DNA of 11,598 bases. It comes from Actinomycetota bacterium. Lineage in GTDB: Bacteria > Actinomycetota > Acidimicrobiia > IMCC26256 > PALSA-610. Position numbers and translations under genes: made by a program. Positions 1-7,128 of this stretch are shown here, piece after piece. The stretch covers positions 1 to 11,598 of the forward strand of contig JAUZEM010000446.1 in the NCBI GenBank assembly GCA_030839005.1, given 5' to 3'. The notes beneath the pieces are model-generated. The model made no database searches. It was not told the origin of the DNA and was given only the letters and a program-made list of their open reading frames with translations. The first letter of the stretch is position 1; each line of letters begins with the position of its first letter.

Positions 1-1107
1 CCACACGTAGTCCTCGGCCGGGTTGCGCTGCTCCTTGTAACCCCAGTGCGCAGCGACGCCGTACTCCGACCGGCGGTGCATCTCACTCGTGCGAATCTGG
101 AATTCCACGGCGCGGCCCTGCGGACCCACGACCGTCGTGTGCAACGACTGGTAGAGATTGAACTTGGGCATCGCGATGTAGTCCTTGAACCGACCTTGCA
201 CCGGGCGCCAGAGGGCGTGGATCGAGCCCAGCGCGCCGTAGCAGTCCTTCACCGAATCGACGATCACGCGCACACCGACGAGGTCGTTGATCTCGGCGAA
301 CTCCTTTCCCCGCACGACCATCTTCTCGTAGATCGACCAGTAGTGCTTCGGGCGACCGGTCACCTCTGCGTTGATCTGCAGCTGGTCGAGCCGCGACCGT
401 ACGGCGCCGACGACCTCCTCGAGATAGCGCTCGCGCTCGCCCGCGTGCTGGAGCACCATCGCCTCGATCTCGGCGTAGCGCTTGGGGTGCAGCACCGCGA
501 ACGCGAGATCCTCGAGCTGCCATTTCACGTCCTGAATACCGAGACGGTGTGCGAGCGGCGCGTAGATGTCGAGCGTCTCCTGCGCGATGCGCTTCTGCTT
601 CGCCTCGGGGAGCGACGCGATGGTGCGCATGTTGTGCAGGCGGTCGGCGAGCTTGATCAAAAGGACCCGGACGTCCTTGGCCATCGCGACGAGCATCTTG
701 CGCATCGTGGCGGCCTGTTGTTCCTCCCGCGAGTCGAACTCGAGCCGATCGAGCTTGGTCACGCCGTCGACGATCGCGGCGACGTCGGCACCGAACCGCG
801 CTTCCAGATCAGCGAGCGTCACCGACGTGTCCTCGACCGCGTCGTGTAACAACGCGGCCGCGAGCGTGACTTCGTCGAGCCCGAGATCAGCGAGGATCAT
901 CGCCACGCCGAGCGGGTGGGCGATGTAGGGATCGCCCGAACGGCGCACCTGGTCGCGGTGCGCATCACGCGCGACCTCGTACGCGTCCTCGATGAGCGCG
1001 GTCTCGCGCGACGCGTCGCCAATGCGCACCGAGGCAATGAGCGGACGCAGCGCGCCGTCGACGTTCGGGTGACCGGGAGACCGCCGGATCGCCGAAGCAC
1101 TCGTCAC
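1..1107 (-). CDS. rel: Bifunctional (p)ppGpp synthetase/hydrolase RelA/SpoT (Rel), N-terminal 369 codons, 3' end outside window
   Basis: Cytosolic stringent-response enzyme that makes (p)ppGpp from GTP/GDP and ATP and also hydrolyses it. The HD hydrolase domain comes first: RRSGDPYIAHP ends at about residue 65 (H64), the diagnostic HDAVEDT is at 88-94 and KLADRLHNMRT surrounds D155. The synthetase domain follows, with RPKHYWSIYEKM, EINDLVGVRVIV and RFKDYIAMPK (RFKD at 306-309). Intact HD residues plus RxKD instead of the RelA-type ExDD indicate a bifunctional enzyme. The C-terminal TGS/ACT regulatory half lies beyond position 1, so only about half of the usual 700-800 residues is present. The start is GTG at 1107, because an in-frame TGA (the apt stop) lies just upstream; GGGA 7 nt before it is a modest ribosome site. 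It is 12 nt downstream of apt, almost certainly in the same operon. Identification is very secure; the exact start is fairly secure. Confidence 0.97.
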   Translation of the reverse strand, partial: MTSASAIRRSPGHPNVDGALRPLIASVRIGDASRETALIEDAYEVARDAHRDQVRRSGDPYIAHPLGVAMILADLGLDEVTLAAALLHDAVEDTSVTLADLEARFGADVAAIVDGVTKLDRLEFDSREEQQAATMRKMLVAMAKDVRVLLIKLADRLHNMRTIASLPEAKQKRIAQETLDIYAPLAHRLGIQDVKWQLEDLAFAVLHPKRYAEIEAMVLQHAGERERYLEEVVGAVRSRLDQLQINAEVTGRPKHYWSIYEKMVVRGKEFAEINDLVGVRVIVDSVKDCYGALGSIHALWRPVQGRFKDYIAMPKFNLYQSLHTTVVGPQGRAVEFQIRTSEMHRRSEYGVAAHWGYKEQRNPAEDYVW

Positions 1108-1119
1108 CGGGCGGTCCCG

Positions 1120-1650
1120 TCAGTCATATGTCACCAACGTGTGGACCTGGTAGCCGTCGATCTGCTCCCGGCCGTGCAGGAATCCGAGCTCGAGCACGAA
1201 CGCGAAGCCGACGACATCGCCGCCGAGGCGTTCGACCAGCCGGGCCGTGGCCGCGGCCGTGCCGCCGGTCGCGATCACGTCGTCGACCACGAGCACCAGC
1301 TCGCCCGGCGAAATCGCGTCGCGATGGATCTCGAGCAGATCGGTGCCGTATTCGAGCACATACTCCTCGCGCTCGATCTCCCATGGCAGCTTGCCCGGCT
1401 TGCGGACCGGCACGAACCCGGCGTGCAGGCCGTACGACACGGGTGCCGCGAACACGAAACCTCGGGCTTCGATCCCGATCACCTTGTCGACGCGGGTTGC
1501 GGCGAACGGCTCGGCGAGCGCGTCGACCGTCGCCCGGAACGCGTCCGCGGCGCCGAGCAACGGGGTGATGTCCTTGAAGACGATGCCGGGCTTCGGGTAG
1601 TCGAGAACATCGCGCACGTGTGCCTTCAACCACGCTTGATCCATCGGCAC
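1120..1650 (-). CDS. apt: Adenine phosphoribosyltransferase
   Basis: Purine salvage enzyme that converts adenine and PRPP to AMP and pyrophosphate in the cytosol. The 176-residue product has the normal family length and motifs: PGIVFKDITPLL at 21-32, IGIEARGFVF at 58-67, the RKPGKLPW loop at 83-90, and the PRPP-binding signature VVDDVIATGGTAAA at 121-134. The GTG start at 1650 has AAGGA 11 nt upstream; an ATG two codons later (1644) is equally possible, and TACGCT lies 7 nt before that ATG, a geometry also compatible with a leaderless -10 box. Apt sits between secF and rel as in other actinobacteria, 132 nt from secF, which leaves room for its own promoter. Its reading frame is the same as that of rel, separated by one stop codon and four codons. 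ppGpp is known to act on purine salvage enzymes, so co-transcription with rel makes functional sense. Confidence 0.96.
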   Translation of the reverse strand: MPMDQAWLKAHVRDVLDYPKPGIVFKDITPLLGAADAFRATVDALAEPFAATRVDKVIGIEARGFVFAAPVSYGLHAGFVPVRKPGKLPWEIEREEYVLEYGTDLLEIHRDAISPGELVLVVDDVIATGGTAAATARLVERLGGDVVGFAFVLELGFLHGREQIDGYQVHTLVTYD

Positions 1651-1782
1651 CAGCGTACATTTCCTTTGTCTCAGGCTTGTCTGTGCGGCTCGCTGCGCTC
1701 GCGACGTGAGCGGCGCCTGAATCCGGCGAGCTTCCTGCGCACCCTTCGGGCTGCTCCGGTCGCCGCCACAGTCGCTCCCCCG

Positions 1783-3201
1783 CTATTTCCGCTTCTTTCC
1801 TCGCTGTTGGCGGGGACGGGCCTGGATGGTGGTGCGGGGGACGGCGGGCGGCCCCGGGATGCCGAGCGGCTTGCGGTCGGCCGGTTCGCCCGGCGCATCG
1901 GACACGACGGCCGGCACCGCGACGGGCGCCGGAGCAGGTGCCGTTCCCGGTGCCCGGCGGCGACGCTCGGCGAGGGCCCGGTACTGCGGCTCGCGCTCCT
2001 TCCACCACGCCAACAGTGGCGCGGCGACAAAGATCGACGAGTACGAACCGATGAAGAGACCGGCGGCAAGCGCGAGCGCGAAGTCCTCCAGCGCGGTCGC
2101 GCCGAGGATTCCGCTGCCGACGACGAGCAACGAGATGACCGGCAACAGCGCAACGAGCGAAGTCGACAATGACCGCATCAGCACCGCGTTGAGCGACCGG
2201 TTCACCATCTCGCCGTAGGTCGATCGTCCCGTCGCGGTGAGCGTGCGCTGGAACTCCCCAACCTTGTCGAAAACGACGACGGTGTCGTACAGCGAGAAAC
2301 CCAGGATGGTCAAAAACGCGGTCACGGTCGCAGGTGAGACCTGGAATTGGAAGAGCGCGTAGACGCCGACCGTGAAGATGATGTCGTGGATGACGGCGAC
2401 GATCGCGGCGGCCGACATCTTCCACTCGAACCGGATCGCCAAGTACGCGGCGAGGACGAAGAAGAAGATGATCAGGGCCCTGATGGCTTTCCGACTCACC
2501 TCGTGACCCCACGTCGGACCCACCTGGGTGGTGCTGACGTCGTTGACTGCGGCGCCCGCGTATTTCGCCAGCGCGGCGGCAACCGATTGCACCTGGCTGG
2601 GCGGCAGGGTCTTCACGGTCACGGTTACCGCGCGACCGCTCACCTTCACCTGCGGGCTCGTCAGGCCGCTGCCGGCGAGCGCGGTCGTGACGCCGCTCGT
2701 GGTCGGGGTCACGCCTTGCTTCGCGGTGAATGTGAACGATCCGCCCGAACCGCTCGCGGCGAACTGCACGTCGTTGTCCTGGACGCCGCCGTACTTCGCG
2801 AGCGCCGACTGGATGATGTGCGTCGGATCGTCGATGACGCGCGCCTCGACGCGGACGCTGGGCGCACCGCCGCCCGGCGGCGTGAGCACACTGACGTTCG
2901 CGTTGTTGAAACCGAGCTTCGCCAGCACGCTCCGCACGTCGGCGACCTTCGCGGTCTTCCCGCCCGTCATCTGCACCTGCCAGGCGGTGCCGCCCTCGAA
3001 GTCGATCCCGAAGTTGAGGCCCCGTACGAACAAGAGGAGCAGGCTCAGCACGATCAAGGTGCTCGAGATGATGAGCCAACGCCGGCTGTGCTTGATGAAC
3101 TGGAAGTTCGTCCGCTCGTGGTACAGGTCCGACGGCCGGTGCCGGCGAGTTACGCCCGGGATGTCGTCGACCTGCGGCGGGGGCGGAGCGGTGACCGTCA
3201 C
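1783..3201 (-). CDS. secF: Protein translocase subunit SecF
   Basis: RND-like membrane partner of SecD that uses the proton gradient to help pull proteins out of the SecYEG channel. The first transmembrane segment is near residues 42-60 and is followed by the SecF signature GIDFEGGT at 65-72. A large extracytoplasmic domain covers about 75-235, and five membrane segments run from about 240 to 400, including GFSLYDTVVVFDKVGE at 301-316 and ALEDFALALAAGLF at 370-383. The GTG at 3201 is preferred over upstream in-frame starts because GGAGG lies 7 nt before it and it overlaps the secD stop as GTGA, giving 472 residues. The tail from about 405 is cytosolic, rich in Pro, Ala and Arg, and ends in GKKRK; it lies outside the conserved domain and probably varies between species. 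Translation is likely coupled to secD. Confidence 0.96.
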   Translation of the reverse strand: MTVTAPPPPQVDDIPGVTRRHRPSDLYHERTNFQFIKHSRRWLIISSTLIVLSLLLLFVRGLNFGIDFEGGTAWQVQMTGGKTAKVADVRSVLAKLGFNNANVSVLTPPGGGAPSVRVEARVIDDPTHIIQSALAKYGGVQDNDVQFAASGSGGSFTFTAKQGVTPTTSGVTTALAGSGLTSPQVKVSGRAVTVTVKTLPPSQVQSVAAALAKYAGAAVNDVSTTQVGPTWGHEVSRKAIRALIIFFFVLAAYLAIRFEWKMSAAAIVAVIHDIIFTVGVYALFQFQVSPATVTAFLTILGFSLYDTVVVFDKVGEFQRTLTATGRSTYGEMVNRSLNAVLMRSLSTSLVALLPVISLLVVGSGILGATALEDFALALAAGLFIGSYSSIFVAAPLLAWWKEREPQYRALAERRRRAPGTAPAPAPVAVPAVVSDAPGEPADRKPLGIPGPPAVPRTTIQARPRQQRGKKRK

Positions 3202-4859
3202 GCGCTCGCCTCCGGAACGTCGAGTCCGGCCCCGATCCCGATCCCGCCCATCCGCACGAGCGCGGGGCGACGCGCGAGCACCGACACGAACGGCCACATG
3301 AAGCAGTACGCCAGGATCAGGTCGAGCCCGGTCGACAGCCCGAGGAAGTACGCGAATCCGCGCACCGAACCGGACGCGTAGAGGTACAGCACCACCGCAC
3401 CGATCATCGACACGAGGTCGGCGGCGATGATCGTACGGAACGCCCGCCGGAAGCCGGAGTCGAGCGAGGAGCGCACCGTCTTACCGGTGCGCACCTCGTC
3501 TTTCAATCGTTCGAAATACACGACATAGCTGTCGACGGTGACACCGACCGAGACGATGATGCCCGTCACCCCCGCGAGGGTGAGGGTGAGGCCCTGGTGC
3601 GACGAGAGCCACGACACGAGCGCGAAGAACGTGAGCGCAGTCAGACCGATACCCGTCCACACGACGAGGCCCAGCAGCCGGTAGAAGAAGATCATGTAGA
3701 GCGCGACGAGGGCGAGGCCGATGAGACCCGACACGATGCCCGCGCGCAGCTGATCCTTGCCGAGGGTCGGCGACACCGACTGCGCGGTCTGCGCGACGAG
3801 CTGGAGGGGCAGCGAGCCGTAGCGCAGCACGAGCGCCAGCTGGTGCGCTTGCTTGCTCGTGAACTGCCCGCTGATCGTGACGTCCCGACCCGTGATGCCG
3901 GAATTGATCGTCGGTGCCGACTGCACGATGCCGTCGAGCTCGATCGCTACCTGCTTGTTCACGTACGGCGTCGCGACCTTCTTCACGAAGTCGTCGTTCT
4001 TGAAGTGGACGTTGACGATCCACGCCGCGGTCGTCGTGTCGACGACGGCGGTGGCGGTTCCGACATTGCGGCCGGTGAGGATCGTCGGGCCCAGGGCGTA
4101 GCAGGCGGTGCGATTCAGGTCGGGCAGGATCACCTCTTTGTCGGCGACGTCCGGGGTCACGAGCTTGCCGTCGCGGCACGTCCCGGCGTCGGCGGCGGGC
4201 ACCGTCGTGGTCGTGGTCGCGCCCTTCACGGTCGTCGTCGCGCCTTTGGCGGTCGTCGTCGGCGCGGGCGCCCCGGTCGAGGTCGTCACCGCGACCGGAC
4301 GCACCGCCGCGATCGGGACGGTATCGATCGTGCCGGTACGCCCCAACGCGTGTCCGAGCGTCGTCGACGTCGACGCGGCAGTCGTCGGGGTCGCACCTTT
4401 CGTGGTGGTGGTCGCGCCCTTCACCGTCGTGGTGGTCGCGCCCTTCACGGTGGTCGTCGTCGCCCCCTTCACGGTCGTGGTGGTCGACGACGGGGACACG
4501 GTCGAGGCCTTGTACGGAACGGTCCCTTGAACGACGCGGAAGCGCAGCTCCGCGGTCTTGCCGACGAGCTGGTCGGCTTCGGACGCGTTCTTCACGCCGG
4601 GCAGGTCGATGACGATGTTGTTTCCCTGGCGCGCGACGTTGGGCTCGGCGATGCCGAGACCGCCGACCCGGGCGCGGATGATGGCGACCGCGGTGTCGAG
4701 CGTCGAGAGATCGGAACCCTTCACCGGCGCGAGCACGATGGAGGTGCCGCCCTGGAGGTCGAGACCGAGTACGGGGCGGCTCGACCCGAGGAGCGTGGCG
4801 ACGAAACAGCCGACGATCAGCACGACCGTGACCGAGAGCAGGATGACCTTCCGCCGCAC
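3198..4859 (-). CDS. secD: Protein translocase subunit SecD with Thr-rich repeat insert
   Basis: Large subunit of the SecDF motor that assists post-SecA protein export. The N-terminal membrane segment is at about 5-24, then VLGLDLQGGTS at 30-40, the signature of the first extracytoplasmic domain, followed by AEPNVARQGNNIVIDLPGV. The conserved end of the large extracytoplasmic domain is ISGQFTSKQAHQLALVLRYG at 329-348, and five membrane segments fill about 372-530 with GVTVDSYVVYFERLKDEV at 439-456. Between residues 126 and 220 sit KGATTTTV-type repeats, which are not part of the conserved fold. Length is 553 residues, normal for actinobacterial SecD. The GTG start at 4859 is 3 nt after the yajC stop and in the same frame, and it has GGAC 6 nt upstream. 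secF overlaps the 3' end by 4 nt. Identity is certain; the role of the insert is unknown. Confidence 0.96.
   Translation of the reverse strand: MRRKVILLSVTVVLIVGCFVATLLGSSRPVLGLDLQGGTSIVLAPVKGSDLSTLDTAVAIIRARVGGLGIAEPNVARQGNNIVIDLPGVKNASEADQLVGKTAELRFRVVQGTVPYKASTVSPSSTTTTVKGATTTTVKGATTTTVKGATTTTKGATPTTAASTSTTLGHALGRTGTIDTVPIAAVRPVAVTTSTGAPAPTTTAKGATTTVKGATTTTTVPAADAGTCRDGKLVTPDVADKEVILPDLNRTACYALGPTILTGRNVGTATAVVDTTTAAWIVNVHFKNDDFVKKVATPYVNKQVAIELDGIVQSAPTINSGITGRDVTISGQFTSKQAHQLALVLRYGSLPLQLVAQTAQSVSPTLGKDQLRAGIVSGLIGLALVALYMIFFYRLLGLVVWTGIGLTALTFFALVSWLSSHQGLTLTLAGVTGIIVSVGVTVDSYVVYFERLKDEVRTGKTVRSSLDSGFRRAFRTIIAADLVSMIGAVVLYLYASGSVRGFAYFLGLSTGLDLILAYCFMWPFVSVLARRPALVRMGGIGIGAGLDVPEASA
3209..3213 (-). 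promoter_or_regulatory. Ribosome binding site deciding the secF start
   Basis: GGAGG on the minus strand, inside the end of secD, lies 7 nt before the GTG at 3201. It fixes that GTG, which overlaps the secD stop codon, as the secF start rather than the longer in-frame extension upstream. Confidence 0.75.
4200..4484 (-). repeat. Tandem 24-bp coding repeats (Thr-Lys-Gly-Ala) inside secD
   Basis: Two clusters of near-identical 24-nt units lie inside secD. Residues 126-149 are three consecutive TTTTVKGA octads followed by a TTTTKGA heptad (to 156) and a Thr/Ser-rich tail to 167. After a non-repetitive spacer, residues 201-220 carry TTTAKGA, TTTVKGA and TTTTTV. All length changes preserve the frame, as expected for slippage that is tolerated in a flexible surface linker. 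The segment is on the extracytoplasmic side, so it would be exposed outside the membrane. Confidence 0.9.
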
Positions 4860-4862
4860 GGT

Positions 4863-5165
4863 TCAGTCCGTCCCTGTCTCTCCGTCGTGGGGTTCGCCGG
4901 CGCGGGGCACGGACTCGGGTTCGATGCGCTGCCCGATCGCGCCGCGTGCGATGTGGATCACGGTGCCGGGCGCGATCTCGAGCTCTGCATCCGCCTCGCC
5001 GAGCCGGGTTATGCGGCCGTAGATCCCGCTCGTGGTCAGCACTTCGTCGCCCGCTTGGATCTTGGACTGCAGCTGGCGAACCGCCGCGATCCGTCGCTGC
5101 TGCGGGCGCCACAGCAGGAGGTAGATGGCGCCCACCATGAGAACGGGGAATATCGCCACCTGCAA
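4863..5165 (-). CDS. yajC: Preprotein translocase accessory protein YajC
   Basis: Small single-pass membrane protein that associates with SecDF in the Sec holotranslocase. The 100-residue product has a hydrophobic segment at 3-18, the family motif WRPQQRR at 19-25, and the conserved GDEVLTTSGIYGRI at 39-52, then an acidic, hydrophilic tail. The start is TTG at 5165, since AGGG lies 7 nt upstream of it; a GTG two codons later (5159) is the alternative but is further from that site. It is followed after 3 nt by secD in the same frame, so yajC-secD-secF form one translational unit. The 62 nt upstream, to the crotonase stop, show no promoter I would defend. Length and motifs are typical of actinobacterial YajC. 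Confidence 0.93.
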   Translation of the reverse strand: MQVAIFPVLMVGAIYLLLWRPQQRRIAAVRQLQSKIQAGDEVLTTSGIYGRITRLGEADAELEIAPGTVIHIARGAIGQRIEPESVPRAGEPHDGETGTD

Positions 5166-5227
5166 CGGAACGCCCTTACGCCGGAGAAACGGGAACCGAA
5201 GCTACCACCGTGGAACGCCTCGGCCGC

Positions 5228-5941
5228 TCATGCGCCGGGTGTCCCGAAGGCCCGGCCGCGGTCGGCGGCGATCGCCTCCGACAGCCGGCCGAGGCGATCG
5301 CCCCGGCACATGCGAACCTGGCCGCGGTAGGCGTCTCGGGGGAGACCGGCCCACCGCTGCGCTTCGGCCGTGGCGGCGACGGCCAGGGCATCCGGCGGCA
5401 CGACCGAGTCGAGGAACCCGGCGTCGGCGGCGCCGTCCGGATCATAGATGCGGGCACCGACCGTCGCGTCCTGGACGTGGCGCTTCGACAACCGCTCCTG
5501 CGCGAGCTCGACCGCCCACCGCGGGAGCACCATTCCCAGCTGGGTCTCGATGAGCCCGATGCGGAACTCACCCCGCGCCCCGACCCGCGCGTCCGCCGCG
5601 AGCAACAGCAACGCTCCCGCCGCGATCGCGTGACCCGTGCACGCGACGACCACCGGGAGAGCCGAGGCGTACATGCGGGCAAAGAGCTCACCGCCGTCAG
5701 TGACGAGCTTCCCTGCCGCGTCGGGACCGCTGCGCATGACCTGCAGATCGAACCCGCCGGAGAACATGCCGGGGGCACCCGAGATCAACAGCGCACCGAC
5801 CTGCGGCTCACCCGCGTCTTCCGCTCGCGACAATGCGTCGCCGAGCGCACCGATGACCTCGGGCGACAGTGCGTTCGCTTTGCCGTTCGCGATGATGACG
5901 TGCGCGATGCGGTCGCGGACGTCGTACTGAACGAGCTCCAC
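5228..5941 (-). CDS. Crotonase (enoyl-CoA hydratase/isomerase) family protein
   Basis: Cytosolic acyl-CoA enzyme of the crotonase fold, 237 residues, slightly shorter than the usual ~260. NGKANALSPEV at 20-30 is the typical N-terminal strand; the oxyanion hole is formed by FSGGFDL at 60-66 and GHAIAAGALLL at 103-113. E132 in IGLIETQLG matches the first catalytic Glu of enoyl-CoA hydratase, but the position of the second Glu appears to be Q157 (my alignment by eye), so true hydratase activity is uncertain; isomerase or another reaction is possible. The GTG at 5941 is chosen because GGGAGG lies 6 nt upstream and the protein then begins directly at the fold. A longer version starting at GTG 6019, with GGAG 7 nt upstream, would run through the tandem repeat and add a 26-residue tail unlike the family. 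It sits between ruvB and yajC, with no other fatty-acid genes nearby. Confidence 0.85.
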   Translation of the reverse strand: MELVQYDVRDRIAHVIIANGKANALSPEVIGALGDALSRAEDAGEPQVGALLISGAPGMFSGGFDLQVMRSGPDAAGKLVTDGGELFARMYASALPVVVACTGHAIAAGALLLLAADARVGARGEFRIGLIETQLGMVLPRWAVELAQERLSKRHVQDATVGARIYDPDGAADAGFLDSVVPPDALAVAATAEAQRWAGLPRDAYRGQVRMCRGDRLGRLSEAIAADRGRAFGTPGA

Positions 5942-5947
5942 TCGGGA

Positions 5948-5953
5948 CCTCCC
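5948..5953 (-). promoter_or_regulatory. Ribosome binding site deciding the crotonase start
   Basis: GGGAGG on the minus strand, 6 nt before the GTG at 5941. It overlaps the edge of the tandem repeat and favours 5941 over the GTG at 6019 inside the second repeat copy. Confidence 0.65.
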
Positions 5954-6069
5954 TTTTTCTTGGGTCGACTCCACGCTCCGCTCCCCTCCGGTCGCTGCGC
6001 TGTCGTCTCCCTTCTTCACGGGTCGACTCCACGCACCGCTCCCCTCCGGTCGCTGCGCTGTCGTCGTCT
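5951..6069. repeat. Tandem duplication of a 58/61-bp unit between ruvB and the crotonase gene
   Basis: Copy 1 is 5951-6008 (58 bp) and copy 2 is 6009-6069 (61 bp); both begin CCCTT and share GGGTCGACTCCACGC and CCGCTCCCCTCCGGTCGCTG. They differ by four substitutions and one 3-bp insertion (GTC versus GTCGTC near the end). The next four bases, CCCT at 6070-6073, start a third unit that runs straight into the ruvB stop codon. The repeat fills almost the whole gap between the two genes. It contains no convincing hairpin with a T-tract, so I do not call it a terminator. Confidence 0.9.
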
Positions 6070-6071
6070 CC

Positions 6072-7097
6072 CTAGAACAACTCGGGAGCCTCGCCCGGCG
6101 TCCCGGGTGCCTGCAAACCGATGTGCGCGAAACCGGCCGGCGTCGCGATGCGGCCGCGGGGCGTGCGCTCGATGAGGCCGCACTGCAACAGGAACGGTTC
6201 GTAGACGTCCTCGACGGTCTCGGGCGCCTCGCTCACCGCGACCGCGAGCGTGCCGAGCCCTACCGCGCGACACACGAACGTGCGGCACAGTGCGTCGAGG
6301 ATGGCGCGGTCGACCTTGTCGAGACCCAGCTCGTCGACCTCGAAGAGTGCAAGCGCGGCGCGCGCCGTGTCGGCGGTCACCCGCCCGTCGGCTCGCACCT
6401 CGGTGTAGTCGCGCACGCGCTTCAACAAGCGGTTGGCGATGCGCGGGGTTCCTCGCGCCCGGCCCGCGATCTCGTCCGCGCCGTCGGGCTCGAGCTCGAC
6501 GCCGAGGATCGACGCGGCCCGCCGGAGGATCGCGGCGAGCTCGGCCGACGCGTAGAAGTCGAGCCGGGCGACGAAGCCGAAACGGTCGCGCAGCGGTCCG
6601 GTGATGAGACCGGTGCGCGTGGTGGCGCCGACGAGCGTGAAGCGCGGGAGGTCGAGCCGGATCGTCCGCGCGCTCGGGCCCTTCCCGATCACGATGTCGA
6701 GCCGGAAGTCTTCCATCGCGGGGTAAAGGCTCTCTTCGACCACGCGGGGCAGGCGGTGCACCTCGTCGATGAACAGAACGTCGCCGTCGTCGAGGTTCGT
6801 GAGGATCGCGGCAAGGTCGCCTGCGCGTTCGAGCGCGGGACCGCTCGTCGGCGTCAGGCGCGCCCGCATCTCGTTGGCAATGATGCCGGCGAGGCTCGTC
6901 TTGCCGAGACCGGGCGGGCCCGCGAGCAAGACATGGTCGACCGCCTGGCCGCGCTGCTTCGCAGCGGTCAGCATGATCTCGAGGTGCTCGCGCAGGCGAG
7001 CCTGACCGACGAACTCCTCGAGGTGACGCGGCCGGAGCGTCGTCTCCTCCGCGACTTCCGCCGCGTCGGCTTCGGGACTGAGCAGCTCCTCTCTCAC
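6072..7097 (-). CDS. ruvB: Holliday junction branch migration DNA helicase RuvB
   Basis: AAA+ motor that, loaded by RuvA, drives branch migration of Holliday junctions. The 341-residue product has Walker A GPPGLGKTS at 60-68, Walker B DVLFIDEVH at 106-114, sensor 1 GATTR at 157-161, the arginine finger in GPLRDRFG (R170), sensor 2 in GTPRIANRLL at 216-225, and the C-terminal winged helix with PFLLQCGLIERTPRGR at 301-316. One oddity is FVCRAVGLGTLA at 274-285, where most RuvBs have a form like FGGGPVGLDTLA. The GTG start at 7097 is the only good candidate near the family N-terminus; it has no clear ribosome site, and it lies 24 nt after the ruvA stop inside a short tandem repeat, so coupled translation is likely. 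ruvC-ruvA-ruvB is the standard operon order. Confidence 0.97.
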   Translation of the reverse strand: MREELLSPEADAAEVAEETTLRPRHLEEFVGQARLREHLEIMLTAAKQRGQAVDHVLLAGPPGLGKTSLAGIIANEMRARLTPTSGPALERAGDLAAILTNLDDGDVLFIDEVHRLPRVVEESLYPAMEDFRLDIVIGKGPSARTIRLDLPRFTLVGATTRTGLITGPLRDRFGFVARLDFYASAELAAILRRAASILGVELEPDGADEIAGRARGTPRIANRLLKRVRDYTEVRADGRVTADTARAALALFEVDELGLDKVDRAILDALCRTFVCRAVGLGTLAVAVSEAPETVEDVYEPFLLQCGLIERTPRGRIATPAGFAHIGLQAPGTPGEAPELF

Positions 7098-7128
7098 GAG
7101 TTTGGTCTCACGAGTTTGGCCTCACGAG
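7093..7128. repeat. 14-bp tandem repeat forming the ruvA-ruvB junction
   Basis: On the minus strand CTCGTGAG recurs three times with 14-bp spacing, separated by GCCAAA and ACCAAA: plus-strand copies at 7093-7106, 7107-7120 and a partial 7121-7128. The most upstream copy in transcription (7121-7128) holds the ruvA stop TGA; the last copy (7093-7106) holds the ruvB GTG start. The middle copy's GTG is out of frame with ruvB. Confidence 0.9.

Noticed and set aside
1651..1782. Possible small gene or terminator between secF and apt
   Set aside because: The frame that reads through is a shadow frame of secF with Arg-rich content; inverted repeats there are short and mismatched and lack a T-tract. 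I see only the TCGCTGCGCT motif.
916..2172. Long plus-strand open frame (418 codons), and similar ones at 3597-5330, 6123-7520 and 8184-9635
   Set aside because: They lie antisense to securely identified genes, are very rich in Arg, His and Asp/Glu, show no family motif, and are what high-GC third positions create opposite real genes.
1124..3079. 651-codon minus-strand open frame overlapping apt and secF
   Set aside because: It is a shifted frame of apt and secF; its translation is Arg-rich low complexity, whereas both overlapped genes have complete family motifs.
4359..4484. Repeats resembling a CRISPR array
   Set aside because: Units are contiguous 24-nt coding repeats without unique spacers and keep the secD reading frame.
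3481..5112. 543-codon minus-strand open frame overlapping secD and yajC
   Set aside because: Shifted frame of secD; its His/Asp/Arg repeat is only the Thr-rich repeat read out of frame.
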